Shown piece after piece: positions 45,072 to 56,000 of a DNA stretch of 64,000 bases; position 1 is the first letter of the stretch; each line of letters begins with the position of its first letter. The stretch is from assembly GCA_030704615.1 (NCBI GenBank), contig CM060733.1, positions 30,628,001-30,692,000 on the forward strand. The letters run 5' to 3'. The stretch comes from Takakia lepidozioides (taxonomy: Eukaryota > Streptophyta > Takakiopsida > Takakiales > Takakiaceae). The notes beneath the pieces were generated by a model. It had not been told where the DNA came from, ran no database searches, and worked only from the letters and a program-made list of their open reading frames with translations. The position numbers and the translations under genes were made by a program.

Positions 45072-46087
45072 GTCCAGATATGTGGCGCAATTCGAGCTTT
45101 GATGACTGTCACCGTGGATCTCCCGGAGCTTCAGGACCCGGTGCTTGAGAGAACGAAATCGTGACTGTAGATGTTGGTAATGATGTAGGTTCCAGTATTT
45201 CCAGCTGAACCCTCGTGCTAAAGAAGCAGGTCATAGACCTTACTAATAATCTGTTCGGGGACATTTGGGGGATTGCAGAGAGCGAGAGAGAGATTGAGAA
45301 GTCCGTTTTAAAGACCAAGTAAAGAGACTACATCAGAAAGTGGAGCACCAAGCGATGGCACACACCTGTACGTGATTTTGTAAGCTGGATCATCATTCGC
45401 GGTATTGAGGAGCCTGGCATTCTTGCGTCGGTTCAAAGTGCACCTCGTGAATTATGAAATAGGTGTCTTGTGCGGTGGGAATGGCAGCCTGCTCGGGTGT
45501 TCTCCTAAGCCCACATGCGGACTCGATACCCAAAGCCCTGCCGTCTCTGTTCAGTCATGCGGGAGGCTGTACATCATGCGGTGGAGTAAGGGGCTGGACT
45601 ATGGAGCCAAAAGCGGCATCTCCCCAGGCGTTCTTTACAGATCCTTCACAATGGTGGGACTACACCGTTCACAAGGTGCGCTTTCTTCATGTAGAAAGTC
45701 ATGAGGGATCCTGTTATAGAGGGAATCTGACTGACTTTGGGGTGATACTACTTTGTGGGATTGGATTCTACCCGTTGAGTTCAGTTAGAATCTCGGTTGT
45801 CCTTCAACAGCTGCGCTTACTGTCAGTGTTGTAAGGATCAAAGGCTGTTTGCCCTGAGCAGGGCATGGAGAGTACGATGCCCGAGGTGTTTTTCATGGAT
45901 TTTGCAATGTCGTTGGGAGGGTTGATGATTGTGGCTCGGTTAATACTGTGGCTGCTCAGCTACACCCTGGTGGTTTTCACAGACCAATCCAAAATCTCCA
46001 GACTGCCTACATAAGCAGTGGACACCAGAGGTCCTGTGGATTGAGGGTTTGTTCAATCCTCCCTGGGTGAAAGAAAAGCTAATTGCC
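45072..46087. other. Intergenic region upstream of the PPR gene
   Basis: Open frames here are short and show no known domain. The region probably contains the promoter and 5' UTR of the PPR gene at 46088; no TATA box could be assigned with confidence. Confidence 0.4.
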
Positions 46088-48064
46088 ATGACACAAAGTC
46101 AAGAACAATCTGGTGACGGAGGAATATCAGAGTGCGGTTTTGACTCTGGTGAGGAGGGTGAGCTCCTTGGAAGCTTGAAGATGACAGCAAGTGTGACTAC
46201 TTATCTCTCTGTCTTGCAAGAGTGCATTCAGATGAGAAATTTAAGGAAAGGAAAGCAGGTGCATGTCCACATCATCCAAAGCGGCTTCAAGCCAAACAAT
46301 TTTCTTCGCACCACTCTTTTCAAAATGTATGTGAAGTGCGGGGCCGTGGAGGATGCACGGCAAGTGTTCGAGGAAATATCACAACGCAATTTGTTCACTT
46401 GGACTATAATGATATCAGCATATGCCAAGCATGGGTGTGGCAGCGAGGCTTTGGAGCTCTACGAGCAAATGCAGCAGGAAGGGGTGATGGGGGACAAGGT
46501 CACCTGGACTTGTGTTCTTAATGCATGTGCAAGTCTAGCAGCCCTGGAAAAGGGCAAACAAGTGCATGCTGACTTCCTCAAAGCTGGAATTCCACTGGAT
46601 ATCATTCTGGAGACTGCCCTTGTCCACATGTATGCCAAGTGCAAGAGCATGAAGGATGCGCGTGGAGTATTTGACAAAATGGCTGAACGAGATGTGGTCT
46701 CGTGGAGTGCAATGATTGCAGGATATGCTCAGCATGGCTGTGGTCAGGAGGCTTTTGACCTCTATGAGCAAATGATTCAGGAAGGGGTGTTGCCCGATAA
46801 GGTCACATTCATTTGTACTGTCAACGCATGTGCCAGTCTAGGATCCCTAAAAAAGGCTCATGAGATTCATGCTGACATCATTAAAGCCCGAATTGTGCCT
46901 GATATCAGCCTGGAGACTGGCCTTGTTGACATGTATGCCAAATGTGGAAGCATCAAGGATGCACGGCAAGTGTTTAACTACATGGCTCAACGAAATGTGG
47001 TCTCATGGAATGCGATGATCACAGGATATGCTCAGCAAGGGTGTGGTAGAGAGGCTTTCGAGCTGTATGACCAAATGATTCAGGAAGGTATAACACCTGA
47101 CAAGGTCACGTTTGTTTCCGTTGTCAATGCGTGTGCCAGCCTAGGAGCCCTGGAAAAGGGTAGAAAGGTCCATGCCGCCATCAGCAAAAGTAGAGTTGCA
47201 CCAGATATTATTCTGCAGAATACACTTGTTGACATGTATGCAAAATGCGGGAGTGTAAAGGATGCACTTCAAGTGTTTGACAATATCCCTCAACGAGATG
47301 TGGTTTCCTGGAATGCTTTGATCACAGGATATGCTCAGAATGCATGTGATAGGGAGGCTTTAGAGATGTATGACCAGATGAAACGGGAAGGGGTGACTCC
47401 CAACAGAGTCACATTCATTTGCGCTATCGGTGCATGCACCAGTCTGGCAGCCCTTGAGAAGGGCAAAGAGATACATGCTGACATCGTGAAAGCTGGAATT
47501 GCTCAGGACATCATAGTAGAGACTGCCCTTGCTTACATGTATGGCAAATGTGGGAGCATACAGGGTGCACGGGACATTTTCAACAGTATGCCTGAACGAA
47601 ATGTAGTCTCATGGAATGCAATAATTGCAGGATACACTCAGCATGGGTTTGGTAGGGAGGCTCTCCAACTATTTGAACAAATGCAGCAGGAAGGCTTCAA
47701 GCCAGACAATATCACCTTTGTATGTCTTCTTTCTGCATGCAGCCGTGTGGGCTTAGAGGATGAAGGCCATCACTACTTTGATTCCATGAGTCAAGATCAT
47801 GGCCTCACTCCCACAGCAGAGCATTTTGGCTGTATGGTGGACCTTCTTGGCCGCGGAGGGCGATTGAATGAGGCAAAGGACTTGATTAACATAATGCCAA
47901 TTGAGCCGTGTGCTTCGGTGTGGCGATCCTTGCTTGGTGCCTGCAAAATTCATGGGGATGTGAATCTAGCAGAGCATGCTGCAATATGCCTTCTCGAGTT
48001 GGATCCACTGAATGCAGGAATTTATGCTCTGCTATCAAACACCTATGCTGCAGCTGGTACGTAG
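46088..48064 (+). CDS. PLS-type pentatricopeptide repeat protein (truncated before E/DYW)
   Basis: A single-exon open frame of 658 codons from the first ATG (MTQSQEQSGDGG). From about residue 45 it is almost entirely PPR motifs in P-L-S triplets with a period of about 101 residues; each contains an MYAKCG, ARQVF, VVSWNAMI, GYAQHG and PDKVTF-type phrase. PLS PPR proteins bind specific organellar RNAs, one base per motif, and with E/DYW domains specify C-to-U editing. The tract ends with CMVDLLGRGGRLNEA and EPCASVWRSLLGACK (E1-like), then LLSNTYAAAGT and a TAG where family members have Trp. The N-terminus is acidic and unlike a classic transit peptide, so upstream exons may exist. It may still bind RNA, but editing activity is unlikely. 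Confidence 0.88.
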   Translation: MTQSQEQSGDGGISECGFDSGEEGELLGSLKMTASVTTYLSVLQECIQMRNLRKGKQVHVHIIQSGFKPNNFLRTTLFKMYVKCGAVEDARQVFEEISQRNLFTWTIMISAYAKHGCGSEALELYEQMQQEGVMGDKVTWTCVLNACASLAALEKGKQVHADFLKAGIPLDIILETALVHMYAKCKSMKDARGVFDKMAERDVVSWSAMIAGYAQHGCGQEAFDLYEQMIQEGVLPDKVTFICTVNACASLGSLKKAHEIHADIIKARIVPDISLETGLVDMYAKCGSIKDARQVFNYMAQRNVVSWNAMITGYAQQGCGREAFELYDQMIQEGITPDKVTFVSVVNACASLGALEKGRKVHAAISKSRVAPDIILQNTLVDMYAKCGSVKDALQVFDNIPQRDVVSWNALITGYAQNACDREALEMYDQMKREGVTPNRVTFICAIGACTSLAALEKGKEIHADIVKAGIAQDIIVETALAYMYGKCGSIQGARDIFNSMPERNVVSWNAIIAGYTQHGFGREALQLFEQMQQEGFKPDNITFVCLLSACSRVGLEDEGHHYFDSMSQDHGLTPTAEHFGCMVDLLGRGGRLNEAKDLINIMPIEPCASVWRSLLGACKIHGDVNLAEHAAICLLELDPLNAGIYALLSNTYAAAGT

Positions 48065-48500
48065 GATGATAAAGCAATTTTGAGGAGGAATGATGGAGGA
48101 CAGGAGTGTCAGGAAGGAGCCAGGGTGAAATTGACATCCGGGTGATACGTTCATTGTAGAAGACCAATTGCATCTTCAAGTTGAACATCCATGCTGAGTT
48201 AAAGATATTGTCTGGGCGCAGGGTATGTGCCTGACATGTATGTTGTACTGCATGATGTGAAGGAGGTGAAGGAATTTTCTCTTTGCCACTGCAAGTCAGA
48301 AGCTGGTGCATTCGGGCTCATCAGCACACCACCTGGCACACCTATTTGTAGCATCAAGAACCTTTGGGTGTCTGTTGACTGTCACACTGCCCCTAAGTTT
48401 ATCACAAAGAGTGTTGGGCAAGAAGTTGTACGAGACGGCAACCGCTTTCACCACGTCCAATAATATGGAGTTTGTCTTTGTAGGGATGACCTTGTTGCAG
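48065..48500 (+). pseudogene. Decayed E+/DYW domain of the preceding PPR gene
   Basis: Past the TAG, scattered frames keep MMEDRSVRKEPG, then VVLHDVKEVKEFSLCH, FGLISTPPGTPI and CHTAPKF (48227-48463). The catalytic HSE motif is replaced by KSE and the first Cys of the second zinc motif by Ser (VSVDCH), so the deaminase active site is lost. A TAA stands where the Lys before DGVCSC would be, and the terminal DYW has become DDL. Confidence 0.85.
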
Positions 48501-49769
48501 TAGATTTGTGGACAGACTACAATGAACAGTTGGCATGGAAGGACGTCTTGGAAGAAAGGGGGTTTGATGGGGACCAGCATGAAGCTGATACCCAATTCTT
48601 TCTGCACGAGGTTTCTCCCCTCCACTACATGCTCCCTCAACTTTCCCCCAGCCCTTTATCAGGACGTTTTACCCTACCGCAATGGAAAGATGACAAGGAC
48701 TAAATGAAATAGAGTTAAAGAGTGCTTGAAATTTCTGGGAGGGAAGTGAATGGAAGCATGGCAGGTTCTCCAGAATCAACTGAACAAATTATTTCTCTCA
48801 CTTCATAAGCTTGTGGAATGTCCGGTAGACACTACAATGATGCTGATTGGAGATGACAAGTAACTACCAGCCATGGTCATTAGCAAGGTATGATATGAAT
48901 GATGTTTTGAGATACCAGATTTGTCTTATTGCACATGCAGTAAAGAGGTTGGGGATGGTTGATAGATATCAAACTTGGAATGTGTCGCAATTTGATGATT
49001 GTTTTGGAGGAAACCAGCCAACTTCTCTGAATAACATTCTAGCCTAAACAGTAAGTCATGGAATGTTCATTTTAATCATTTGTTAGCTTGGAATTGTGGT
49101 TATGTTGTACAGGCCGCATGGAAATGTGGCTATGGTTGTAGTCTTTTCAACTGAAAAGGCTCGAGTTGTTACAGCAGCGCCAGCTCTTTAATGTTCAGTA
49201 TCACATTAACATCTTGCCCAACAAAGAATTTTATAATGGCCAAAGGGAGGTGGCCCAATTTGGAAGCAGCTCACTAGAACCGCCAAAGACAGACACAGTA
49301 GTATAGGCATTGCGCAGAGACTAGCGACACCCATGGCATGAGTGGGGAAGACAACTAAAGGTAGGGTACAACAGTCAAACATCGGTCTACACCCAAGTTT
49401 CACTCCGCTCTTCAGGTTGGTTTGGATGGGTCTGCGGTGCAACTGTAGGGATGGTAAACTTCCTACACTCAAATTCAGGCAACTAATACTGCAATGATAT
49501 ACCCACCCTATAAAGCACTGTAGTAAAGGAGAGTACTAGAGCCTTTCAAGATCACCATTTTTTTATCTTCTCAGCAATGTTCCAACTATGGGAATGAGCC
49601 TAAGAAACCTTTTTTATTCTTCTCTCACTGTTCCAACTATGGGAATAAGCCTAAGATACCATTTTAGTTCTCGGCACTACTTCAATTTAGGAAGTGGACT
49701 AAGCAGTAGTCAATTACATGTAGTCTCTCTAAATGTACGCAGAAGCTTCTTTGGTTGGCTACGTTTCCA
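48501..49769. other. Non-coding stretch with a short tandem repeat
   Basis: No supported gene. At about 49573-49670 the phrase GTTCCAACTATGGGAATRAG and neighbouring bases are repeated twice with a period of about 52 bp. The right end is the 3' flank of the F-box gene. Confidence 0.5.
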
Positions 49770-51467
49770 CTAGAAACTAAAACATGTGAAGTTTATACTT
49801 CTCGTCCAGGTACCTAACTTCAACTCAGGGACTTGTTCTTTAAAACTAGAGAAATCTGGTTTGCCTGCACTGTCAGAGTGGACATAAATTTCTACAGAAC
49901 GTAAGGAAGGAAGAGTATTAATGAGCATTTGTAAAACTGATAGGCAACTGTCCAGTCTCTGCACAATCATATGGATAATCAGTCTCTCCACTTGAGGTAG
50001 CTTATGCGGTCTAGCCAGTTCCTGGTTGTTTTCCATGTCACATTCCATAGAATGCCATAGTCCAGGACCCACACTAAATGTGTGCAATGAAGGGCATGAC
50101 AGCCCTAAAACTTTCATGTTAGGGAGGGAGAGCGGAACTCCCTTCAAGACTCCCTCAAACCTGCCATCCTCATGCAATGCCATGCAGGGAACATCAAGGA
50201 AGGCTTTCTCGAGCCCCGGATTTGACTTGCTCAGCTCTGAAAGCGTTGAAAAATTATGTGAAGCGCCAAATAAAAGCTCCCGCACATTTTTTACATTGCC
50301 ACCAAACTCCACAGTTGCCTCCTCCTGTTTCTCCATCCCCAGTGCAAGGTGGGCCAGTGAGGGAGTTTCAACTCTGAGTTTCTCTGGGCTTACCATCTTG
50401 AGCTGCAGTTTTACCAAACTGGGTAAGAGTAACGTGATGCTCTTCGACTTGGTCGAGAGGCCTATGCACAGAACCTTAAGATGCTCCCAGTTGAAGTCGA
50501 CCTCCTGTAGCCCAGACACGCCCAAAAGAGCAAGAGTTTGGAGGGCTGGCATGTTCTTACTGATGTCAAGCAGTAAATCATCCTTCATTTTGATGCAGCG
50601 CAATGTGAGGGTCAACATCTGTGGCATCAGTTCCATTACCGCTTCAATTCCATCATTTCCCTTCTTGGCCAGAAACATGTTCCTCAGCTCCAATGTCTTT
50701 AGTCTCTTGCCTGCTCAGGCCCCATCACAATCATTACAAAATCTCCCCAAGAAGAATATGCACAGCACCAGAGATTCACATTCAAATGACTATGTGATAC
50801 ATCATCCATGGTCCTCACCACAGGACCCTGGACCCCTTCTATTAATGGCCAATCAGCAGACGCACGAGACTGACAAGATATCGCGCGGCTCAAACTAGGG
50901 ACAGCACATTCTATTATGTAAGCCCCACAAACAATTGTGGCAAATAAGGAAGAATAGAGGCTCACAATGGGCAGATAGGATTTGGAGAACAGTTGTTGGT
51001 CGCCTGATAGCTTGTGGGCCATAGTCAACAATGCACAAATGCTGCAAAGTGGCTTGCACTGATGGCACCCAATTTTTCACAAACTTTGGCTCACTCAGCC
51101 AGAAGTCTATCACAGTCTTCTCATTTTCTTGGAACATGTGAGATTGCATCTCCTGCTCAATCTCAATCCGTAGTTGCTCAACACACTCTGTTCGCCCCAG
51201 CACATCTTCCACGACCTCCTTGAAAGCTGTATACTCTGGTTCATAATTACCATCATCTTCATCTTCATCCTCGTCTTCATCTGAGTGGGACTGTATGGGG
51301 TGTGCCTTCCTGACAGTCAGATAGTGTCTATACAGGCAAATAAAACGAACACTTTGAGTGCGTCTCCCAGATTGATAGAAGGCCTTGTTCACACAGTTGC
51401 AGCTGGCACGATGGCGGGCATCAGGATTGCGATTCAGGATAAAATCCAGTAAATATGATGGCAATCT
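49770..51467 (-). CDS. F-box/LRR-like protein, first exon not identified
   Basis: Two exons on the minus strand: 50966-51467 and 49770-50710, joined by GT-AG with a phase-1 junction that restores ILSAHCKRLKTLELRNM; together 480 codons plus stop. The first exon starts after CTGCAG with LPSYLLDFILNRNPDARHRAS, an F-box core that would bind SKP1 in an SCF ubiquitin ligase. It has an acidic run (SDEDEDEDEDD) and VQATLQHLCIVDYG. The second exon is Leu-rich with irregular LRR-like spacing (LQTLALLGVSGLQ, PSLVKLQLKM, LPNMKVLGLSCPSL) that would bind the substrate. The F-box lacks its initiating Met, so a short upstream exon beyond 51467 is expected. F-box/LRR proteins of this look form large families in bryophytes (recollection, unverified). 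Confidence 0.8.
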
Positions 51468-52828
51468 CTGCAGGTATGAATTTCCAGCACTTTAGTTCTC
51501 GGTTAGGCAACTTTTAAATCTTTCCCTATAGACCCACTAACAAAGCCTTCAGTCCCTCTTCACAAAGCACCATTCCAAGAAACATGTCTGCTTGTGCCAC
51601 CACCGGGATTAAAGATCAGCAATTAATTAGAAGGGAATGCACAGCCCAAGGACCTTCAATCTCAGAATACACTAGCACATACAAATCACCAATTGCATGA
51701 AAAACTTAACCAAACTAAACCACACTTCCCACTGTCGAACTAGCATGGGATCCAGATCAACACAGAGGCAGTATGACACCACAAGTAGGGCTAAAATTAT
51801 CCTTCCGACTTTTTCCTGTGATGATGTCTTCACTACCATATGCCAGGTTCCCAGTCTTAGCATAGACTACAAACATTATCTCGACCATTTTAGAGCTTCA
51901 CGGAACTGATTACAAATATGATTTGGACTCCTCTCCGAAAGGACTCTGCGATACCAAGCTCTCACTGCTATTTCCTTTGGGAGTGGCTATATCGCTATTA
52001 CCTCAACCAACCCTAGTCGACCCGTGCTGCCTGCTTTTGCATCATTCGCCTGGTAGCCGGTAGAAGCCCACGTCCTCTCCCCCTCCCTCTCTTCAGTCCC
52101 CATCAATGCAGAACCCTCCTTACCAAGTCATTAGACAACAATGCACGGGGTAATAAATTTCCCCACCCCAGGATTGAATGTTACAGCCTTCCACACCCTG
52201 CCAAAGTCCAAAACGCTCAACCCAGTGATCATGACATCGCAAACTAGGGACTCAAGTATGAACCATCCATAGTCAGGCTCGAGTATCCTTCACCTGTAAG
52301 CTACACTAGCCAACAAAATAATAACCAGCAGGCTCCAACACCTGTGGGTCGACCTGGTTTTGTCCCCAGCACCATGGCCAGAAAAACACGCTCATCCATT
52401 CCAAGACAAACACACCACCAGTTCAGGTACTCACAAGTTCCTCTTTGATCCAACCCAGTACTCCTCTCCCCCGCACTCACACACCAGCAAACCAACTGCG
52501 TTTATATTGCTACCGACAATCTCCAAACCGAACTCATCATTCAACTGCCGCTGCATGGACTGAACCTTCCAGCAGGTCCGAAATATCCTGCGAAAGTCAT
52601 TTGAAAAGGGCAATGCTGCACAAACAGTTTTATCCCCACCTAACACCAGCCAAGCTCGAACAAGAACGTTGACAACATTCTAGATGCTCTTTGCTTTGCC
52701 GCCATCGCTGAGCTTCTTCTCGGAAGGCCCAGACCCGGACTTAGGTCGGCACCGGCAGTCGCAAACCACCGCCAGAGACCCCCTCCAAATTCATAGCGCC
52801 AAACGATATGGGATATATCTTCCATCAA
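51468..52828. other. Upstream region of the F-box gene
   Basis: Should contain the missing first exon and promoter of the F-box gene. I could not pick a unique ATG-donor pair. No other gene is supported. Confidence 0.4.
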
Positions 52829-53052
52829 TTTGTTTTTTTAAAGGAAACCCTGGGAGCAACAGCCCCCATTTCAGCCCCTGGAGGAGGGGGGAAAAATAAC
52901 CCCCTTTCATTTATGGGGCATGGAGGCACACAGGACGAACAACATCCACACAGAACGCCACGAACAATCCACACACACGGCAGGCCAGCGGAGATTGAAC
53001 TTCGAACCACCCAGGCGACACTTCGTGCACTTACCAGCTGAGCTACCAGCCA
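52829..53052 (-). mobile_element. tRNA-derived SINE candidate
   Basis: Read on the minus strand it starts with a tRNA-like head: GGCTGGTAGCTCAGCTGGT (A box at 53033-53045) and GGTTCGAAGTTC (B box at 52997-53008), spaced as in RNA polymerase III promoters. A tRNA-unrelated body of about 170 bp follows, ending in TTTAAAAAAACAAA. The head cannot fold into a full tRNA (acceptor strands do not pair) and no target duplication was obvious, but the layout is that of a SINE. Confidence 0.75.
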
Positions 53053-56000
53053 ATGTGCATAGATTGTGGTTGCCGGTATTATTACAAACATAGGCCGCCC
53101 ATAAAATACCTTCCGGGTGGTGGGAAGGCGCGGCAGACCGACCAAAAACAATCAAAATGAAAAAAAAAAGAAAAAAAAAAGTGAAAAAGTCCCTGATATA
53201 TTAATAAACAAAATATATCGTCAGAATAGGCGTGCGTGCGTGCGTGCACTAGGGTTGTTTCAGAGCTCATTCTCATCCACGAGGCCCACGTTTTGTCGTT
53301 CACCGACCTGCTCTAGTAATCCACGTGGGCGGCTTATTCATTCCCCTCTCATCCATCACTCGTCCAGACTCCTACGTGTACATTTTAACTAATTTTTGAG
53401 ATTCTTCTCTTACCGACGACACCTGTCAAGCATATATACGTCGTCTCCATACTGAGTCGGCAGATGCGGGTCTTATTCACTGACAAGTGTCACGTTTTGA
53501 GTATGGTACGGGAAAGGAAGTCTAGTGTCGCTCCCCCGTAAATAGCACAATCAACTAATGAACCAAAAATATATCCCATATTGTTTGCTGGGGATCTCGG
53601 ACTAGGGCAGGGGCGTGGGTCGTGGATCCGTGTGGACCTGCGGGGTGAGATCAGCAAGACACAGGGCTTTGGCAGATCGCGAGGAGACATTGCAGAGCTG
53701 AGTTGTGGAAAGTTCAAAAGTTCCTTGGAACGATGCACAGATGGAGTCTGACTGTGCATGAGCTGTGCTTACTCGTTGTCTAGGTGGACCATTAAGCTAT
53801 GAAGCGCCGACAAAGTATAGGTCAATGACACGGAAGGTGGAGGAGAAAGAGCGAAGTGGGTGGGACTGGGTGCAGGCTGCGTTTTAAATAGGCAAATCTT
53901 CCGGATGTGAACCAGCTTCGAGCATCGGAGTTTCGTGAGCAGGATCACAAGCTTGAGCAGCTGTTACAGTTTTCTAGGCTACTGTAGCAGTTGACCAGCT
54001 CACCGTCTCAAGGCCCCATCCCACTCTGTACCAGTACTTCACCAAGCCCTGCTGCTGCTCCCGCATACTCCTGCAGCAGCCATAGCCACAACCACTCCTA
54101 AGTTGCTTCTCACAATAGTAGAACTATCTAGAAAGGCAACTAGATAGTATTTGGCTATATCTAGTTGCAGAACTATCTAAAAACTAAAAATGTCAACTAA
54201 TGAACTCCCATACCAAATGGCTATACCTATGTGTAATCTGGAAAGTCAACTTGGTGTGAACTCGAAATGGTTATACCTCTACACCCTATATTCCCAGGAT
54301 CTCAAGGGTACTCAATTTCACACAGGTTCAACACACAGAAATTTCTATCCACAATCGGAAACCGCAGTTTAGATATGTGATTCACTTTTCAGCTACCCTT
54401 TTACAAGATTTCATTAGATATATGCTTCACTGCTCTACTCTAGTTTTATGAATATTGTATTTATTGCAACTTTTTGTAGCTTTTTAAACTGTTTATATTT
54501 GTCTGCAAGACCATCCACTATTTAATAGAGATGTCAATATATAGTTGAATTATGATGCCTCCTTATTGCCATTTCTATTCATTTGAAAATGGTTTTAGGG
54601 GTTCCAACTTTACTTTATTTAAGGGGGCTCTGCTCGCAGAGCCCACCTAAGTGAGGTGGAGGCAAAGGAAGAAACATTAGAGTTTAGCCCTTGCCCTCTT
54701 TATGTACTCTCTCAAGGCAGTGGTGGAGCCTTCTAGAAGGGGCCACCGCCTCATTGTGCTTCTAGAATGCTCTAGAACTATGAGGAGGCCCACCCTCCTA
54801 CTTCTATGCTACCCTCTACAGCTCTCCTCATATTTCACCCATTCCAATAGGTCTGCCCTCCATCCCCATTGGCTGGTCCAATCTTCTCTCTTTTTTTTAC
54901 CTCAGGAACAGCCCCTACCATGATATGGGGCCCTTATTGAAATTTATGATATATTTCAGAGGGAAAAACATGAGCATCGGGAAAGACAACAATGTCCAAC
55001 GAGCTCTCGCAAGGAACCAACAATCTTTTGAGGGCTCCCATTCGATGAACGTTGCATTTCTGTATTTACAGCCCAGGCTGCTAGTTGTTGGCGTTCATCA
55101 GCTCCTTGTAGGAATTATCCAAACCCAAACACACATCTAATATTCTTCGAACGGGATCTAACTTGACCCCGAGGCGGCTGCAAAGAGCCTCCAAAGACAA
55201 TTGTTGGTTAACACTCCACATGGTATTCTGCGGAGCTTTGTACTGTGAGCCCTGTGAGCCCATATATGTTCACACGGTCTCATTCTCACCATTTTTTCTT
55301 CACTCTACCTTTCAACCGGTAAGCAACTAGTTCTTCTTGGGAGATGGGTCCACACAAGTCAACTAGTGGGACTTGAAGGTCAAACCCATTACAATGATGA
55401 TGTGGGTGTACATGGAGAAAGTCGAGGCCCTATTATAGAATATAGTGAAATCCTAATATGTACCCCAATAGTTCAAAATATAAATTGAGCTTGAAGGGGC
55501 CAAGCCATCTTGGGGGGCTATTTTCATGGGCCCAGCTATTGCATGCCCCTTGAAAGTGGCTATTGCATGTGGGGCCACATGGAGTGCATGCAATAGTCAG
55601 GGGCAAGGTTCTAGCGGGATGGTGCCAAAGGGTAGAGGTGCTCTAGATGGGAAGCTTAGAATAGCCAAGAGAAAATGGTGATCTAGAGAGGGGTGAGATG
55701 AGTTGGAGAGGCCAGACTACTGTAGAGGTCGCTATATTTCGTCTTTAATTAATTCACTTTAAGAGAGAACAAATATTTTTAAAATTCTGCCCTGGGAGTA
55801 GACGAAATATGGGAATAATCTGCACTTAAAAAGATCAACTTTGAAAACAAAAGGTAACAATATGGTAACTCCTAAGCGTCAAGTTTGGAAAAAATAATAA
55901 AAAAAATAAAAAAATTGAAACGTATTAAAAATATTTACCACTAGCCATGCCAAAATGAATTGGGAAGGTAAGACTTCAAGGTTTTGTAGGAATCGATCAC

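Noticed and set aside
52985-53052. Functional tRNA gene on the minus strand
   Set aside because: A and B boxes are present, but the acceptor and anticodon stems do not pair and a SINE-like body and A-rich tail follow.
52803-53582. ATATGGGATATAT at about 52806 and its reverse complement near 53570 as terminal inverted repeats of an element
   Set aside because: Only 13 bp, AT-rich, and the interval includes an independent SINE; chance is more likely.
55081-55263. 60-codon minus-strand frame (SLEALCSRLGVKL), faintly exonuclease-like
   Set aside because: The resemblance is too weak and the catalytic residues cannot be seen.
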